Assembly: GCF_001949145.1 (NCBI RefSeq)
Contig: NW_019091436.1
Location: forward strand, 1,101,006 to 1,165,005
Source: Acanthaster planci
Lineage: Eukaryota; Echinodermata; Asteroidea; Valvatida; Acanthasteridae
Reading direction: 5' to 3'
DNA length: 64,000 nt
In this document: piece after piece, positions 12,501 to 24,500 of the stretch
Numbering within the stretch: the first letter of the stretch is position 1
How the letters are laid out: each line of letters opens with the position of its first letter
Position numbers and translations under genes: made by a program
Notes under the pieces: model-generated
What the model was told of the DNA's origin: nothing
The model's database searches: none
Seen by the model: only the letters and a program-made list of their open reading frames with translations

Positions 12501-13170
12501 GTTGAATTTATATTGTTATTGAGAAATTGGAAGCAGTGGCTGGTTGCATTTCTCTGTTTTGCAATTTCCTTGGTGTATCCTTTCGCTTGTGTTTAAGTAC
12601 CTTCTTATGTTTGTAGTCCAAAAGTACACGTTGCACATTTCTGTTTGCTTGTATCTGACTTTTCCCACTTAACTTTTGTGAGCTGGTTCATTTTCGTCAT
12701 TGCATGCCTTGTCAATTTTATTTTAACTTGAGGTTTAACAGTTCACGTGGCATGGAATAAATCACCTCTAAGATTAGCTTCTCTTTATGCCAAATACATG
12801 ATATAAACTGTGCATATTGTTTCATATGCTGAATGACTGTTCCTAAAGTTACACATGCACCCTGATCCACAACAGAACCTTCAGTTGAGATAGTACTTGT
12901 GACAAGCAGTGCACCAATTTATCCTCAAGGGAAGAAAATAAGGTTTCATTACAACAGTTTAGAATCAAGGTATCAAATTGGATCACCTTTTCCTTGCGTT
13001 TATATGAGATACAAATTGAGATTTGCAGTTGCTTTCGGCGGGGAGATGCTCAGTGTTTGTAAATCTCTGACGTACATGTATTGTACACCAGCTGCATAAT
13101 TTTAGACAATATAAAAACTCCATTTGATGGGTCATAGCAATTGTATCTGACTTTCATATTTTTAACACAG
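9545..13170 (+). other. Intron of the large-protein gene
   Basis: The intron runs from GAG|GTAAAC to TTTTTAACACAG, phase 0 on both sides. It contains the 39-bp minisatellite and otherwise A/T-rich sequence with no supported exon. Confidence 0.6.
9833..10625. repeat. 39-bp minisatellite, about 20 copies, intronic
   Basis: The unit is close to GGTTGGACTAAGCAGTGACT followed by GTTTGGTACTCAGATGGAC. Most copies are 39 bp, with shorter variants that lack part of GATGGACGG. Because 39 is a multiple of three, long open frames appear on both strands; these are artefacts of the repeat. Confidence 0.93.
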
Positions 13171-13510
13171 GCCCAGGACAGACCTGGGGATCAAGATTCT
13201 AAACACCACGGCCAGCAAATCTCCTCCCAGAGCCCCAACCCGTCCACTGATGGCTCAGTCACAGACTTGACGTTAGGGTGTGGGGGACCCAAGGATTCTG
13301 GGGCAGATCCCACACCTGCCAAAAAACAATTAAAAGGGCCTGCCTGGTCCGAGAGGGGTTCCTCTGATGACCGGGCCTGCATGCCAGTACCATTGGTGGA
13401 CAGGTTGGAAGAGACAGGATCAGCCAGGGAGCAAACTAAGAGGACATCGCCAAGCTCACTCAAGGGGATAGTCGTACCGGATGAAGTGTTGCTGATGACT
13501 TGCATACCAG
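13171..13510 (+). CDS. Exon of the large low-complexity protein
   Basis: The acceptor TTTTTAACACAG and the donor CATACCAG|GTACAA bound a 340-bp open stretch that starts in phase 0, matching the giant exon, and ends in phase 1. The product is hydrophilic and Ser/Pro/Gly-rich and ends in a more hydrophobic segment (GIVVPDEVLLMTCIPG) that may start a folded C-terminal domain. Confidence 0.6.
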
Positions 13511-14255
13511 GTACAACAGTCAATAGACTCATCTGCCTGTTCCTCTCCTATCAACGATAATTATTCCAGATCTGTTTGTTTAGATTTTAAGCTCAAGTTA
13601 CATTGTTGTCAACATAATTTTGTTTTTGTTTTGTTTTGGGGAAAGAAGATAAGTTACTGTTTTCCGACTGGAAATGCTATCTCAGACTCTTTTGAAACAT
13701 CTACTGTTTTGATTTGAAAGCGTAAAATCCTCACCACTTCTTAAGGGTTTTGTTCACACTGGTTCCACGAGTGCTCTGTCTATTTAAGAAAGTTTTTGTG
13801 ATGTAATGTTGGTAGAACAAGTTTCTGTCAGTTTCCTGTTTTGATGGGGGTGTGGCATCACTTTTGCCTAGCCCACCACTTTCTTAATCTGTGATAACCA
13901 TGCCATAAATCTGATTTCCAATGCCCCTCCAGCCAGAATTCAATTTCAATCCTCTGTTAAAATCATTAGCCCGTGGGGAAAAGTCCCCATAAGGAATTCA
14001 TTCTTAGAGGTCACTGAATGAGGCATAAAAGAAGGCATTTCAAATTTGGGCCCTCAGAATGATCCCTTAAGATTGGACGTATCTGTACCCAGAGCCAGCA
14101 GGTAGAATTTGACCATTTCCCACAATGCACTGTGAACAATTGCCTGTCCTTGACAACCTTTGTGGTGGTGAACTGTGTTCTGAATCATCCGTGTTCCACA
14201 AGGATTCAGACCCCCCCTCTCCAAGTGCTGGCTTTCTCTCCCAACAGGCAGCCAG

Positions 14256-14456
14256 CTCCCCCTGACTCCTTCCTCTGCAACCAGGCATACACCGTGCTCA
14301 AGATCCTCAGCCAATACCGCGGCCTGGGTGTGGTCTATCTGTTTCCATGCCAGCGAGTGGGCGGTGCCCTGTCAGTCCAAGAGCAGATCTGTAACATCCA
14401 TCAGCTACAGCTTGCCGTGCCCAATGCCCAGCAGTGTCGTTGTATTTGGCTCACAG
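14256..14456 (+). CDS. Exon with a folded-looking C-terminal segment of the large protein
   Basis: This segment is unlike the rest of the protein. It alternates hydrophobic strands and helices (AYTVLKILSQYRGLGVVYLF, then a Gln/Leu-rich helix and CRCIWLT) and looks like a compact alpha/beta domain. The donor is CTCACAG|GTACGA in phase 1, which fits the last exon. Three AGs lie close together at the 5' end (14247, 14251, 14255). Only the last gives a phase-1 join with the exon ending at 13510; the first is the strongest acceptor but leaves a phase mismatch. Confidence 0.55.
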
Positions 14457-14794
14457 GTACGAATCCACAAACCAGCTTAACAAGCATCAAAGAGTCACTC
14501 AGCAAAATATGGTGACCATTATAATAATCATCCCTCTAAACGGACTGTGGAGTGCATTCAATGTACATCAATGTACCCAGTTTCTCAGCTAGCTAATTAC
14601 AGTTAACTCTTCAACAACTAGTGGCTTTCCCTTCTAATCCTTAGGGAAATAATGGCCACTTGTCACTTTCCGACATAAAAAACCTGACTGTTTTATCATA
14701 TTGACGTTTGGGAATTTCAAACGGCAACTGCATAGTGTTCGGTAGGTTTTGTGCACAAAATATTGGGAGCCAAGGACAATTTTCATTACAGCCG

Positions 14795-14838
14795 AATGTT
14801 AGGTATAGCGGTGTTAGGTATAGCGACGTTCCACTGTA
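14795..14838. repeat. Probable pogo/Tigger-type MITE end, intronic
   Basis: The segment ends in GACGTTCCACTGTA and contains two copies of GTTAGGTATAGCG. It resembles the ends of pogo-like non-autonomous elements (CAGTGGAAC...). Only a fragment is visible, with no partner end found. Confidence 0.35.
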
Positions 14839-14983
14839 CCTAGGCAGAGACTAGGAAACAAGCAAGGAATAAAGTAACCTAAATGTTCCAGTTTCTCTCT
14901 GCCTGCATGAAGGTGTCTGTATTATGTCCAAAGTATGCCCTGTTTTTCTCAATATCATTTCAAGATTGTTATCGTTATTTCAG

Positions 14984-15222
14984 ATCTCCTCCTCGCAAAA
15001 TCAGACCTGGACCAGTTCAAAGGCAGGAACATGGACGTGTGCAACATGAATACCCTGCTGACCAAGCTCCTGCCTGATGAGTCCATTCGTCAGCCTGGAG
15101 ATGTGGAGAAACATCAGCCTGGCTCTGTCTGTTCCAATCGAGACATACCCCAACAAGTGAGGGAACTCTGCCTCTTTGTGACTAACCCCAGGATGAGCCA
15201 TCGCCTGCCCCTGGAAGAGTAG
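14984..15222 (+). CDS. Terminal exon of the large protein
   Basis: The acceptor GTTATTTCAG is followed by a phase-1 start (G+AT = Asp) and an open frame to TAG at 15220-15222. The product continues the folded-looking region (DLLLAKSDLDQFKGRNMDVC, then NMNTLLTKLL) and ends with LPLEE. Together with the previous exon it forms a candidate conserved domain of about 140 residues that I cannot name. Confidence 0.6.
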
Positions 15223-17540
15223 TTTTCGACTCCAGAAAAGAGTAAAACTAATTAAGATTGATACTGGAATGATATTTGTTTTCAGAAAAACCATCTGTTT
15301 GAGCAAGAGAATTTGTGACTGAAGGAAAGACCCCCCAACTACCTTGAGACAATTTGCTCGGGAACCAACTTGAAATTTCCACCAGAAATATACAATCACA
15401 AACAAATTACCAGGTCTCTGTTACAAGTAAGAGTGGCATACAAATAACTTGGCTGTGACCCAGATTACCAGATTAATATGCAAGTTTGGGGATTTTTTTC
15501 CCATACCAGCTGTTTTTCAATAAAACCAGACATTAGAGGTTGGCTTTTTATTTAAGATGGCACCTTTATTTGGAGCAATATGCAATTTACGTCGTCATAT
15601 TAAGCTTGTATAGTGCCCGGTTTTAGAGAAAGATTACAGTTGTTGCTCTTTAGGTTTAGAAGACATAATTTTTATTTTTCTTTATTTGAAAAACCTGTGT
15701 TCCATTGATTAAAAAAGCTTCTCTGTTCGTCATTCATCATGTTCCATATCTTTGTCTCAGAAGTTTCCAAAATTTGCCAAAATAGAGTCACTTCAGTAAA
15801 GTGGCACATTTTGGCACTTGATCGCAACTTTCACCAAGATTGCCAGTAAACCTTGATAGAGGATTGTGATGGCTGTGGAATGGATAACTTACCTGCGTAT
15901 GGAAAAGAAGTAAGAAGTAATGTGTGCTTGTATTGTTGTGGAAATAACAGTCCAATGGACACAGAGTTGGTGTAAAACTCTGTCCAGTAATGAATGGTTG
16001 CATACAAGAGGTTCTAGTCATATTGAAATATCATGCCTTATGATTTGACAAAACTACAACCAAAGTGAATGGTGTACATGTTTTTAGTTTACCTATATTG
16101 TGTCCAATCTACATGTAAGCATCTTATCAGGACAGTAGTTAAACTTGACAAGGAACAAAACTGATATTTGGGAGGCAACATGGATGCCAAGATGTGCAAC
16201 CTGACCCATGTAAAGCATTGCTTTACACATCCTCTGCAGCCAATGTCTTTTTTCGAATCCAAATTTTGCAGTCGGTGTTGAATTTGGGTTTGGAGGATAT
16301 ACGTGCATTATTGAGGATGGAGTTTATTTTTGGTGGTGAAAGAACAGTGGTTTTCTTATTGTCATTTGCCTCTTGCTATCTGTGCCATTAATTGTTGAAA
16401 AAGGGTTCAGGTTCTGTTTAGACCTGTGCTATTACATGTAAAAATAACATTTCAGGCAAAAGGAACGTTCATTGCTCAGAATGTTGGCCTAAGTGAAGCT
16501 TTGTTGTTCAAAACAGGGAGCAAAGTTTTTGGCCAAAAATTAAAAATAAGAGTGTACATACGACAGTGTTTTGCAGCTTTCACTCATGTCGCCCATGCAC
16601 CTCTTCTACTCATTTCGTGCACTCATGACTTTTTAAGTTGAGGTTGAGTTGAGTCTGGATACTGTAATTTCAGCATGTGGAAAGATTGCCTCTTTCTGAG
16701 CTTACCTGTAAGTGAATCTACCAATGCAATAGAGTATACAGGTTGTCTTTCCAAATGAGTTTATATTTTATGGTACAGCAGCATTTTGAAACTATTCTTT
16801 CCCGTCCAAAATATTACTTTCCAAATTGATGTGACTGTGAAATGTTTATCAGTTTGCCTTCCTAGAGTAAACTACGCATTTATCATTCAACAGTTGATTT
16901 CTTTTAACCCATAAACCGGGCTTGGTCCAACGAGATTCTACGCATTTGCTACTCGACAGAGTCACGTAGAGGGTTGGACAAGTCCCACAGTGCACTGATT
17001 CCATCGCTACATGGTAGCACCATGAAAATATTGAAGTTGGGGCTCCCTACTGCTGGCATGTCTTCGCTGCTTGTCTTGAGAATAAGGTCATTTCATACTT
17101 TCTTGTGTGCAGTTACTTGACAACAAACAAAAATCATTGTAAAGTTCTCACTGTAATGAACAGTCGCTCTTATAAATATACAACTGGTGTTGCTAAACAG
17201 TAGCAATTGTTTATGCATTTTTGTCTATCAATACTGTTCATTGGTTTTTACTTAATTCGATGTCATTGTTGAGGCTGTTGTGCGTGTTGTTAATCCCCCC
17301 TGGTTTGTCCTTTAAAATTTTGTTTCAATTACTTTTTCCCCTGTCATTTTGTTCATACGAGTTTCCTCCCATTGTAATGTTATTTTAGTTGGTCAGGTAC
17401 TTTGTCCTCATGTACATCTAATACGTTGTTGGTTTTGATATTCCACACCTGTATACAGAGACTCATGTTGTATTGAAGTGTTTGATATGCCCAGACTAAT
17501 AGCCATTGAAGTTTAATAAAGAAAGTTTACTTTTTATATT
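15223..17540 (+). other. Likely 3' untranslated region of the large-protein gene
   Basis: No exon is supported here. The stretch is A/T-rich and ends near an AATAAA at 17515. An earlier AATAAA-like site (CAATAAAACC near 15,520) could give a shorter transcript. Confidence 0.45.
17515..17520 (+). promoter_or_regulatory. AATAAA polyadenylation signal
   Basis: A canonical hexamer is followed within 30 bases by T-rich sequence. It lies 2.3 kb after the stop at 15222 and before the next gene, so it is the best candidate end of the first gene. Confidence 0.45.
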
Positions 17541-18393
17541 TGAAAAGAAGTGGAATTGTTTCAATTTGCGTGGTTTATTGGAACTTCCAGTTAACTTATT
17601 GGAATAACAGATAGCGACTACATTGTATACCATCAGCCAGAATTTCGTTATTATTTAATGCTTGGGGCTGTATAAATGTACACAAACACTACGTACATGT
17701 ACTTTAGTGGCCCAATTGCGTTTTACTCAACGTAATCATACGAAAAGCGATAGTGTTCGGAGACTCGCCACTGTCAAACCCTCCAATAGAAAAAAAATGA
17801 GATTGCATGCTTTGGTTCTGCACCTGTAATCAATCAATTGTTGCAAATTGTTATACTGAAATACTTTCGAACGAGCTTTCCAAATCGATGCAACAGCAAT
17901 AAATAAATCGCGTTGAGCAGCCGATTTCGCAGAACCTGCTGCCCTTGACTTCGCACTTCATACAAACGAGCAATTTTCGCCAGAAGTTTGTGGTGGAGAA
18001 GCGCACGTACCAGAACTGGATGAACACTCGCTTATTGCGTAGTTATTGCGCATGTGCTGTTCACCACGTGGTGTGCCTTTTTGGACTTCGACCCGCGCGC
18101 TTTATCAACGTGCACTCAAGCATGAAGCACGACCACTACCCGGATCTAATCAGAAGTCGATCACTGTTGTGTTTGCTTGCTGTTTGTCATTGATCCCATT
18201 GCGTGTGTGCACTGCAGTTAAATTAAAAGCGAACGCTTTAAAATGAACTGTTCGTGCTAATTGACTTTGGTGGTGATTGTCTGGAGAGCCAGGAAAGTGG
18301 GTTCACGCCTACCGCTACCAGCTGTCCAGGGGAGTTCGGAGGGAGCAGGACCCGGCTACACCACGGCGGTGCCCACTCATCTCAGCGGAGACG
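17541..18393 (+). promoter_or_regulatory. Intergenic and 5' leader region of receptor A
   Basis: About 850 bp separates the putative end of the first gene from the receptor A start codon. No clear TATA box near the start and no coding sequence are seen. The last 130 bp are more G/C-rich and open in one frame upstream of the ATG, and are probably 5' leader. Confidence 0.35.
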
Positions 18394-18538
18394 ATGGCCG
18401 TCATCGGTGTACATGTACGCGTTCAACTAGTGGCCATTGCTCTCGTCATTGGTGTGCTGGGGGTGTGGGGAGAATATACAGAACCTTTCTTTGATCCCGA
18501 CTGTTTCAGCACAGACTGCTCCTGGTCGTGGGATGTGA
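18394..18538 (+). CDS. Receptor A exon 1: signal peptide and N-terminal Cys motif
   Basis: ATG at 18394 has A at -3 and G at +4. It is followed by a hydrophobic leader (VQLVAIALVIGVLGVWG) and then FFDPDCFSTDCSW, which matches FFNPDCATDCSW in receptor B. Two donors overlap: GAT|GTGAGT at 18534 (phase 0) and GTGA|GTAGAT at 18538 (phase 1). Only the second joins exon 2 in frame, unless a small exon is missing. Confidence 0.75.
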
Positions 18539-21500
18539 GTAGATAATTATTTGTGTGTTTATACTGCGACCATAATTATGCAGTACTTGAATCATGAAGC
18601 TGAATTAGAGAATATTTCCACTTCTACACACAGCTTTTATTATGTTCATACATGTACGTGTATCTCCAATGTTGCTTGCGTAATAATAATAGGAATAAAA
18701 TGCTTTCATATTATCATTATTGTTAATGGGCCGGATAGACGGATCTTCATGTTTGGTTGATTGCCCTGTAGGAAGCACCAGACTTAATTCACTGCCTTTT
18801 ATATTAAGTCTTCCACAACTGTGAATTAAAAGGAATTTTGTAAGACGATTGACAGATCATGTCAACAGATCAACCAGTACATGTAGGCCTACACTGCAGA
18901 GCAGTGATCAATCTATCTCGCCAATTAACGGCTTGCACCCAACATCATATGAGCTATTGTTGACCAGCGTCCAATTATCAGGACCTGTGGTGTGGCATTT
19001 TTTTCTTATGAGTGATACATACATCCAACGTGAAGTAATATATGATAAATTTTCTGACATTACAGGTACATTCTTTGCTAAAGTGTTCAAGTTGGGACTG
19101 GGATTTTGCAAAATACCAACTTCAATGAATATATGAAATCTGCTCCAAATGATAAAGTTTATTACCTGCAGAACATGGAACAAAACAGGACTGATATTTA
19201 ACTCAACCATAGTTTCGGACATAAATACTTGAAGTTCAACCTTCTAAAACGTATTTTAATGACCTATCAGATACGTTACCACCATTGTAGTTATACGAAA
19301 ATTGTTTTTGAAACAAAATCTGGTGTTGTCGGTATAGGCCTATGGAACTTTTTCCATTAGGGCACATTTTGCATGGGCAGTGACAGATCCAGGGGGCATG
19401 GGGACACATGCCCCCTTCACCCAAAAAATAAATAAGTAGTAAAAGAAGAAAAGTAGGAGGGGAAAAAATCAGGTTGGGGTAGTGGTTCTTTCCTCATCTT
19501 CCACCTCAGTGGTCCCGGGTTCGATTCCCAGCTTGGTCCACATGTGGATTGCGTCCCTCCCTGATTAGGTGGGTCTTACCCAGAATGCTCCTCTGGCGTT
19601 ATCCTCCCACCTCTAAAACTGTAACTGCTCATTGTCTCATGTCTACAGCTTCTTCAAGGCTCGCGAGCGTACAGTGCCTATACAGTGCTCAGTTGAGGAA
19701 TCCTCGGTGTCATTGCCAGATAAAAATAATAATAAAAGAGGGAGAGACCCAGCTGCATAAAATGTGACAAAGGCGGAAAAAACAACAGACTCTGCTTTCG
19801 GAATACCCAACCTCCTTAATTTTATGGTTGTGACCCTAAAATTTTTAGTTCACGCCCCTCTTTTGAAAATTCTGGATCTGCCCCCGAGGAAGGGGGACAC
19901 TTAAGATGCACTTGCTGTTGTTGGGCACAGTTAAAAGACTAACCAAGGTTGATTTTCCCCCTTAATGTGGGGATGGGGTGCATTGGGGTATGGGTCTCTA
20001 GCAAGGGGGGAGGAGAAGGTTTCATGAAAGGACTGATGTGTCAAAGTTTGTCACTTTGGGGGAATCTTGAGTTGTTTTAATGTTTTCATTTAAAAAGCCT
20101 CAAAAAGATTGCCCAGTGCATTTCATTTTGTCGTTCTTAATGCACCAAACAGGATGCAATAATGTAACAATGAAGGTGTGGGAATAAGAGTGTGTGAGTT
20201 AATATCAACAGTCACCAAAATGCACAGTGGCTGTCATTTGGAAAGTTCTCAACAAGACAAGTAATTCTAAATCTTGTTGGCTGTAACAGAGCCACTGTTG
20301 ACAAATGCATTGCTATTTTAACATGATGCTGTAATAATAGCAGGGGCGTGTCCAAGAATTTTAGGGGAGTGCACAAGTTTCTATAACTTTCTTTCACCTT
20401 TAGCATGCATATGTGAGCATGTACATTGTATAGTGAACTGCCGTGGACTTTGATGCTAATTTAGCAGCGAGTAAGTGTTGTCATTTGATTATTGTTTGAT
20501 GTACAGTGTATATCGTTTAAAAGTCACCAACTTTGGATAGAGGAATGCTAAAATAATGAAAGGAATTGAAATTTTAGAAAAACCAAAGGAGCAACTTTAG
20601 ATCAGTATTTTAATCCAGATGGGGTAGAAAATAAAATTAAGAAGTTGAAAAATCAACCTGTAATCAAGTTACCAGAGTGAGCGCATTTTCATGTACCGGT
20701 AGTTTCAAATGAAAAAAATTGGTGTGACCTGTGATTGTGTGCTAAAGCCTTTGTGTAGAAACACACAGTGTTTTGACCACTTCGCACAGTGGATTAATCG
20801 AACTGATAGATCCTGGTGTTTTCTAAGTGATATACTTCCTTGTGCCACACCCAGCACTGGAAAACCCATTCTAACCATGGCCAGCCTAATATAAACTCAC
20901 TTGAAAAGCATAATTTACAAAGTCTTTGAGAATCTGAATCTTGTTTGTTTGTGGCTTTTGTTTTATATTTATTGTAGAAGTCAGAGAAAACAGAGAAGAA
21001 TGTGCAACTTCCATTTGGGTGGAGTTTTCAAAATCTGAATTTTGTTTGTCAGTTACGAAATTTGTCTTTATGAAAACAGATTAAATGCAACTTTTCAAAT
21101 AACCAACAGAAAGAGTTCAAACTGCCATCTTTAAAACAAACTCTGTTTAATAGTCAAATCAACTGTTTATGATTTTTTCTGGTGATAAAATTTTTTAATA
21201 TGATCAGATCTTACATGAACAAAGTTGTTGATTATTTTTGATAATTTGTAATTGGGGTATCAATTCAGTGAATTAGGAAACTCTTTGTGCATGTATGATA
21301 CACAATATGAGGTGTAGAGAGAGGTATTATTGCAGATCATTGCAGCAGATATCGGACACATAAACAAGTCAGACACTGTACTAAATTTCCAAACTATTTT
21401 GATTTAGGGCTTCACCCTCCCTTTCAGGTGGTTTAATTAAATCACCATTTGAGCGGCGAGATAAAACTGATTTGGTATAATTGTGAAAGTGTTCAGACGC

Positions 21501-24500
21501 CATTTTAGCAGAGAAGTTACACCGAATCAGTTTCAACAACGATGTCTGAACACCCCCCCCACATGCAAGTTTTTCTTTTAGTTTTTTCAGCAGTTAGATA
21601 TTTGTTGAATTTATTCATTCACATCAAATAGTTTAATTGCTGTAGTTGACTTTCATAATGATAATCCACCTGAATTGAAACCTGCAGAAATACATGTCAG
21701 TTAAAAACAGAAGTTTTGTTGCCTGACTGTACTGTAGTGATCAAATTTCCTAAAGTTTTCCTTTTGGTAACAAACAATTAAATTTTCAATTACGGGTTTT
21801 TCCCTATAGGTACACCGATGTATTGCTTGTCCAAGAGTTTGTGAAAAATGAAAGACAAATGATTTACTTCAGCATAACATGACAACTTTTTTCTGCAAGC
21901 CTGTTGTTGATCCATTGTTTCTCATGCACTCAGCTTTATTTGGTTATTTCACAGGCTACATATTTTCCCCTTTCACAAAAATGTGCTGGCTGGGTACATG
22001 TAAGATCACTTTAGAAACTGAATCGGTTTTGGTTTGCAAAGGGAAGGAAATGCCACACGTTCTGCAATGCAGCCCACAGCATGGCACGGCTGGGTACCAT
22101 AGGTTTTGAATGTGCCAACCTGAAGGACATCTATTGTGGCTATTGACTCCGAGTTTGTCAATTTTTTTTTCCTGAAGTGCAGACAATAGGCTGGTACTTC
22201 AAAACCTCTTGGGAAATGACAAGGGGATTTCCCCCCATGGGCCCTTGGTAGTCGGACAATATGGTCAGCATTTCTTGACCAAATAGCATTGTTTTTTTTG
22301 GGGGGACTACATAAAGTGGTCACACATTGTACAATAGATCATTGAAGAGTAAACTTGTTTGCAGTCAAACGAGAAAAACCAGAAAACTGCTGCAGACCCT
22401 ACTTAAATTTGTTTTTCCCCAAATATTTCAGGGTAAAGTGAAACAAAAAAGGTAGTTGTGTTTCCTGTTTAAATAGGGAAGGTAAAGTACTGTTTAAGGT
22501 ACATGTACTGATAGGTAAGTTAGTGAAACTGGGTAACGAGAAACAACTTAGGCCTTTTCGTGGTTTAAATTTGAAGATTGTAAACTTGTGCCGCAATCCA
22601 TGCATGCTTTAAGAAGCTCTTTCTTAAAAAAACAGTTTACAAATCGATCAAGAGTATTGCCCTCAAATCAGTTTTTAAGGCAAACATTAATAAGTGGAAA
22701 TTAGGTTTTCAACACATTAAAAAGTGTCTCAAAACCACAGATAATTGTTCCTGCAGAGGACAAAGTGCAGTAAATTCAAAAGTTCTTCTGCAAGCTGTTT
22801 TTGCTGGATTTCAGCGGTGTCATCTTTGATTCTTAGTGTATCAAATCTGATTGAAGCTGAAACATTTTCAAAGTGTGCACTGCCAACTTGGGTGACACTG
22901 ATTGTGTTGGTTGGCCTAACAGGCGCGGCATTGTTAGGTTTTTCAAAGGGATTTTTTCCATGATTCTCTCCGCTATGCAGTCCTTAAAAGGCAGTCATAT
23001 GAAAGGCCTGTTATCAGTGAACCAGTTGACCAAAGAGGAGTGGCTTTTGTGTGTATGGGGGGATTCCAGAGTAATTCATCAGGGTCAGTGATGAATAGAC
23101 TAAACACAAAGAAGTTCAGTTTCACTTTTGAGGATGGCATTTCAAACTGGCAACAAATATCTAATTACATCAGGGCCGTCCAGTTCCTTTTTTTGTCACA
23201 ATTACTGCAATCTCAACTTTTCTTGAAATGTATTGTCTTCATTACAGATAATATATACTTATTGTGATATGATTCTGTAATTATGATTCTGTAATTGTTA
23301 AGATTTATGTACAAATGTACACATAATGTATGTTCTTCAGAAATGTCTGAGTAAAAAGCCACCATGCTGGTGGATAGGTACATGTTCATGGGTAATTCCA
23401 GAAATTAGGGATCCAAAAGTGTGACACTTTTGGGTCTCTGTTACATCTGACCTTTGTTATTTGACATGGAAATATCTCTGGAATTGATTTCAAACTATTA
23501 CTATTTGTTTGGTAGGTAATTTGCATTGAATCATCACTCTTGGAAATTTGGAAATGTGTTCTGAACTTACAAAATCATATGCCCGATGTGACAGGGACAC
23601 GAAAAAAAATGGACCCCTAGTTTCTGGAATTACCCACTTGCCTTTGTATTGGTTTTCCAACCTGTTATTTGACAATTGTTTTTCAACAACCCTTAAAAGC
23701 TAATATATACTGGTTTGTAAACGAACAAGACTTTTTCCTCTTTTGAAGGTGTGAGTATTCACACAATTACCAGTTCTAGCAAGTTACTAAATTGGGTCAT
23801 TCCATTCCTAAAAACAGATCACGTGAGTCAAGAATAGAAATCAAGATGCAAAATAAAGTAACTTTCTCATGCTTCAAAAGCATGTGGATACATTTTGAGA
23901 GCCAATCTACGAAAACGGCAAGTCCACGCAGATCTCTGTCAGATTATGTATGTTTCAAGTCAGGCATTTTACTTGAGAGGAACATTTTAATTTACAAATG
24001 CATTGGTGTACTGTGCATGTTGCCAGCTGAAAAGTCTTTCACCCACCCCATTTGTGGATAAAGGACTCCTTGGGTTAAGGCCAGTTTAAATTACTGTTTG
24101 GTGTGCATCACTCAGGTTGGAAAAAACTTGCCAGGGTAGGGAATGTATATTAAGTTAATAATTTCCGCATCTTTGCTGTTTGCAATGGAATGTGGGGGAC
24201 CATGGTTGAATGCATGTACAATGCAAAATGCTTAATTATTAACCCCTCGACTTCATAAAGTATTGTTAAATTGAATCTAGTGCATGAAACATCATCATTG
24301 GCCTGAAGATACATGTGACTGGCTGATGTGGTGTTAACCCCACACAACTACCGTAGGTTTGACTCAGGACTACAGTATTGCTGAGCAAATAAAATCCAAA
24401 TCCTTTCCCTATTTTTATGCAATATAGGAGACTATGAAAGTGATCATCAATTTTCTGCTAGATATACTGCTCGAAGAAAACAACAATCTTTCAGACTATA

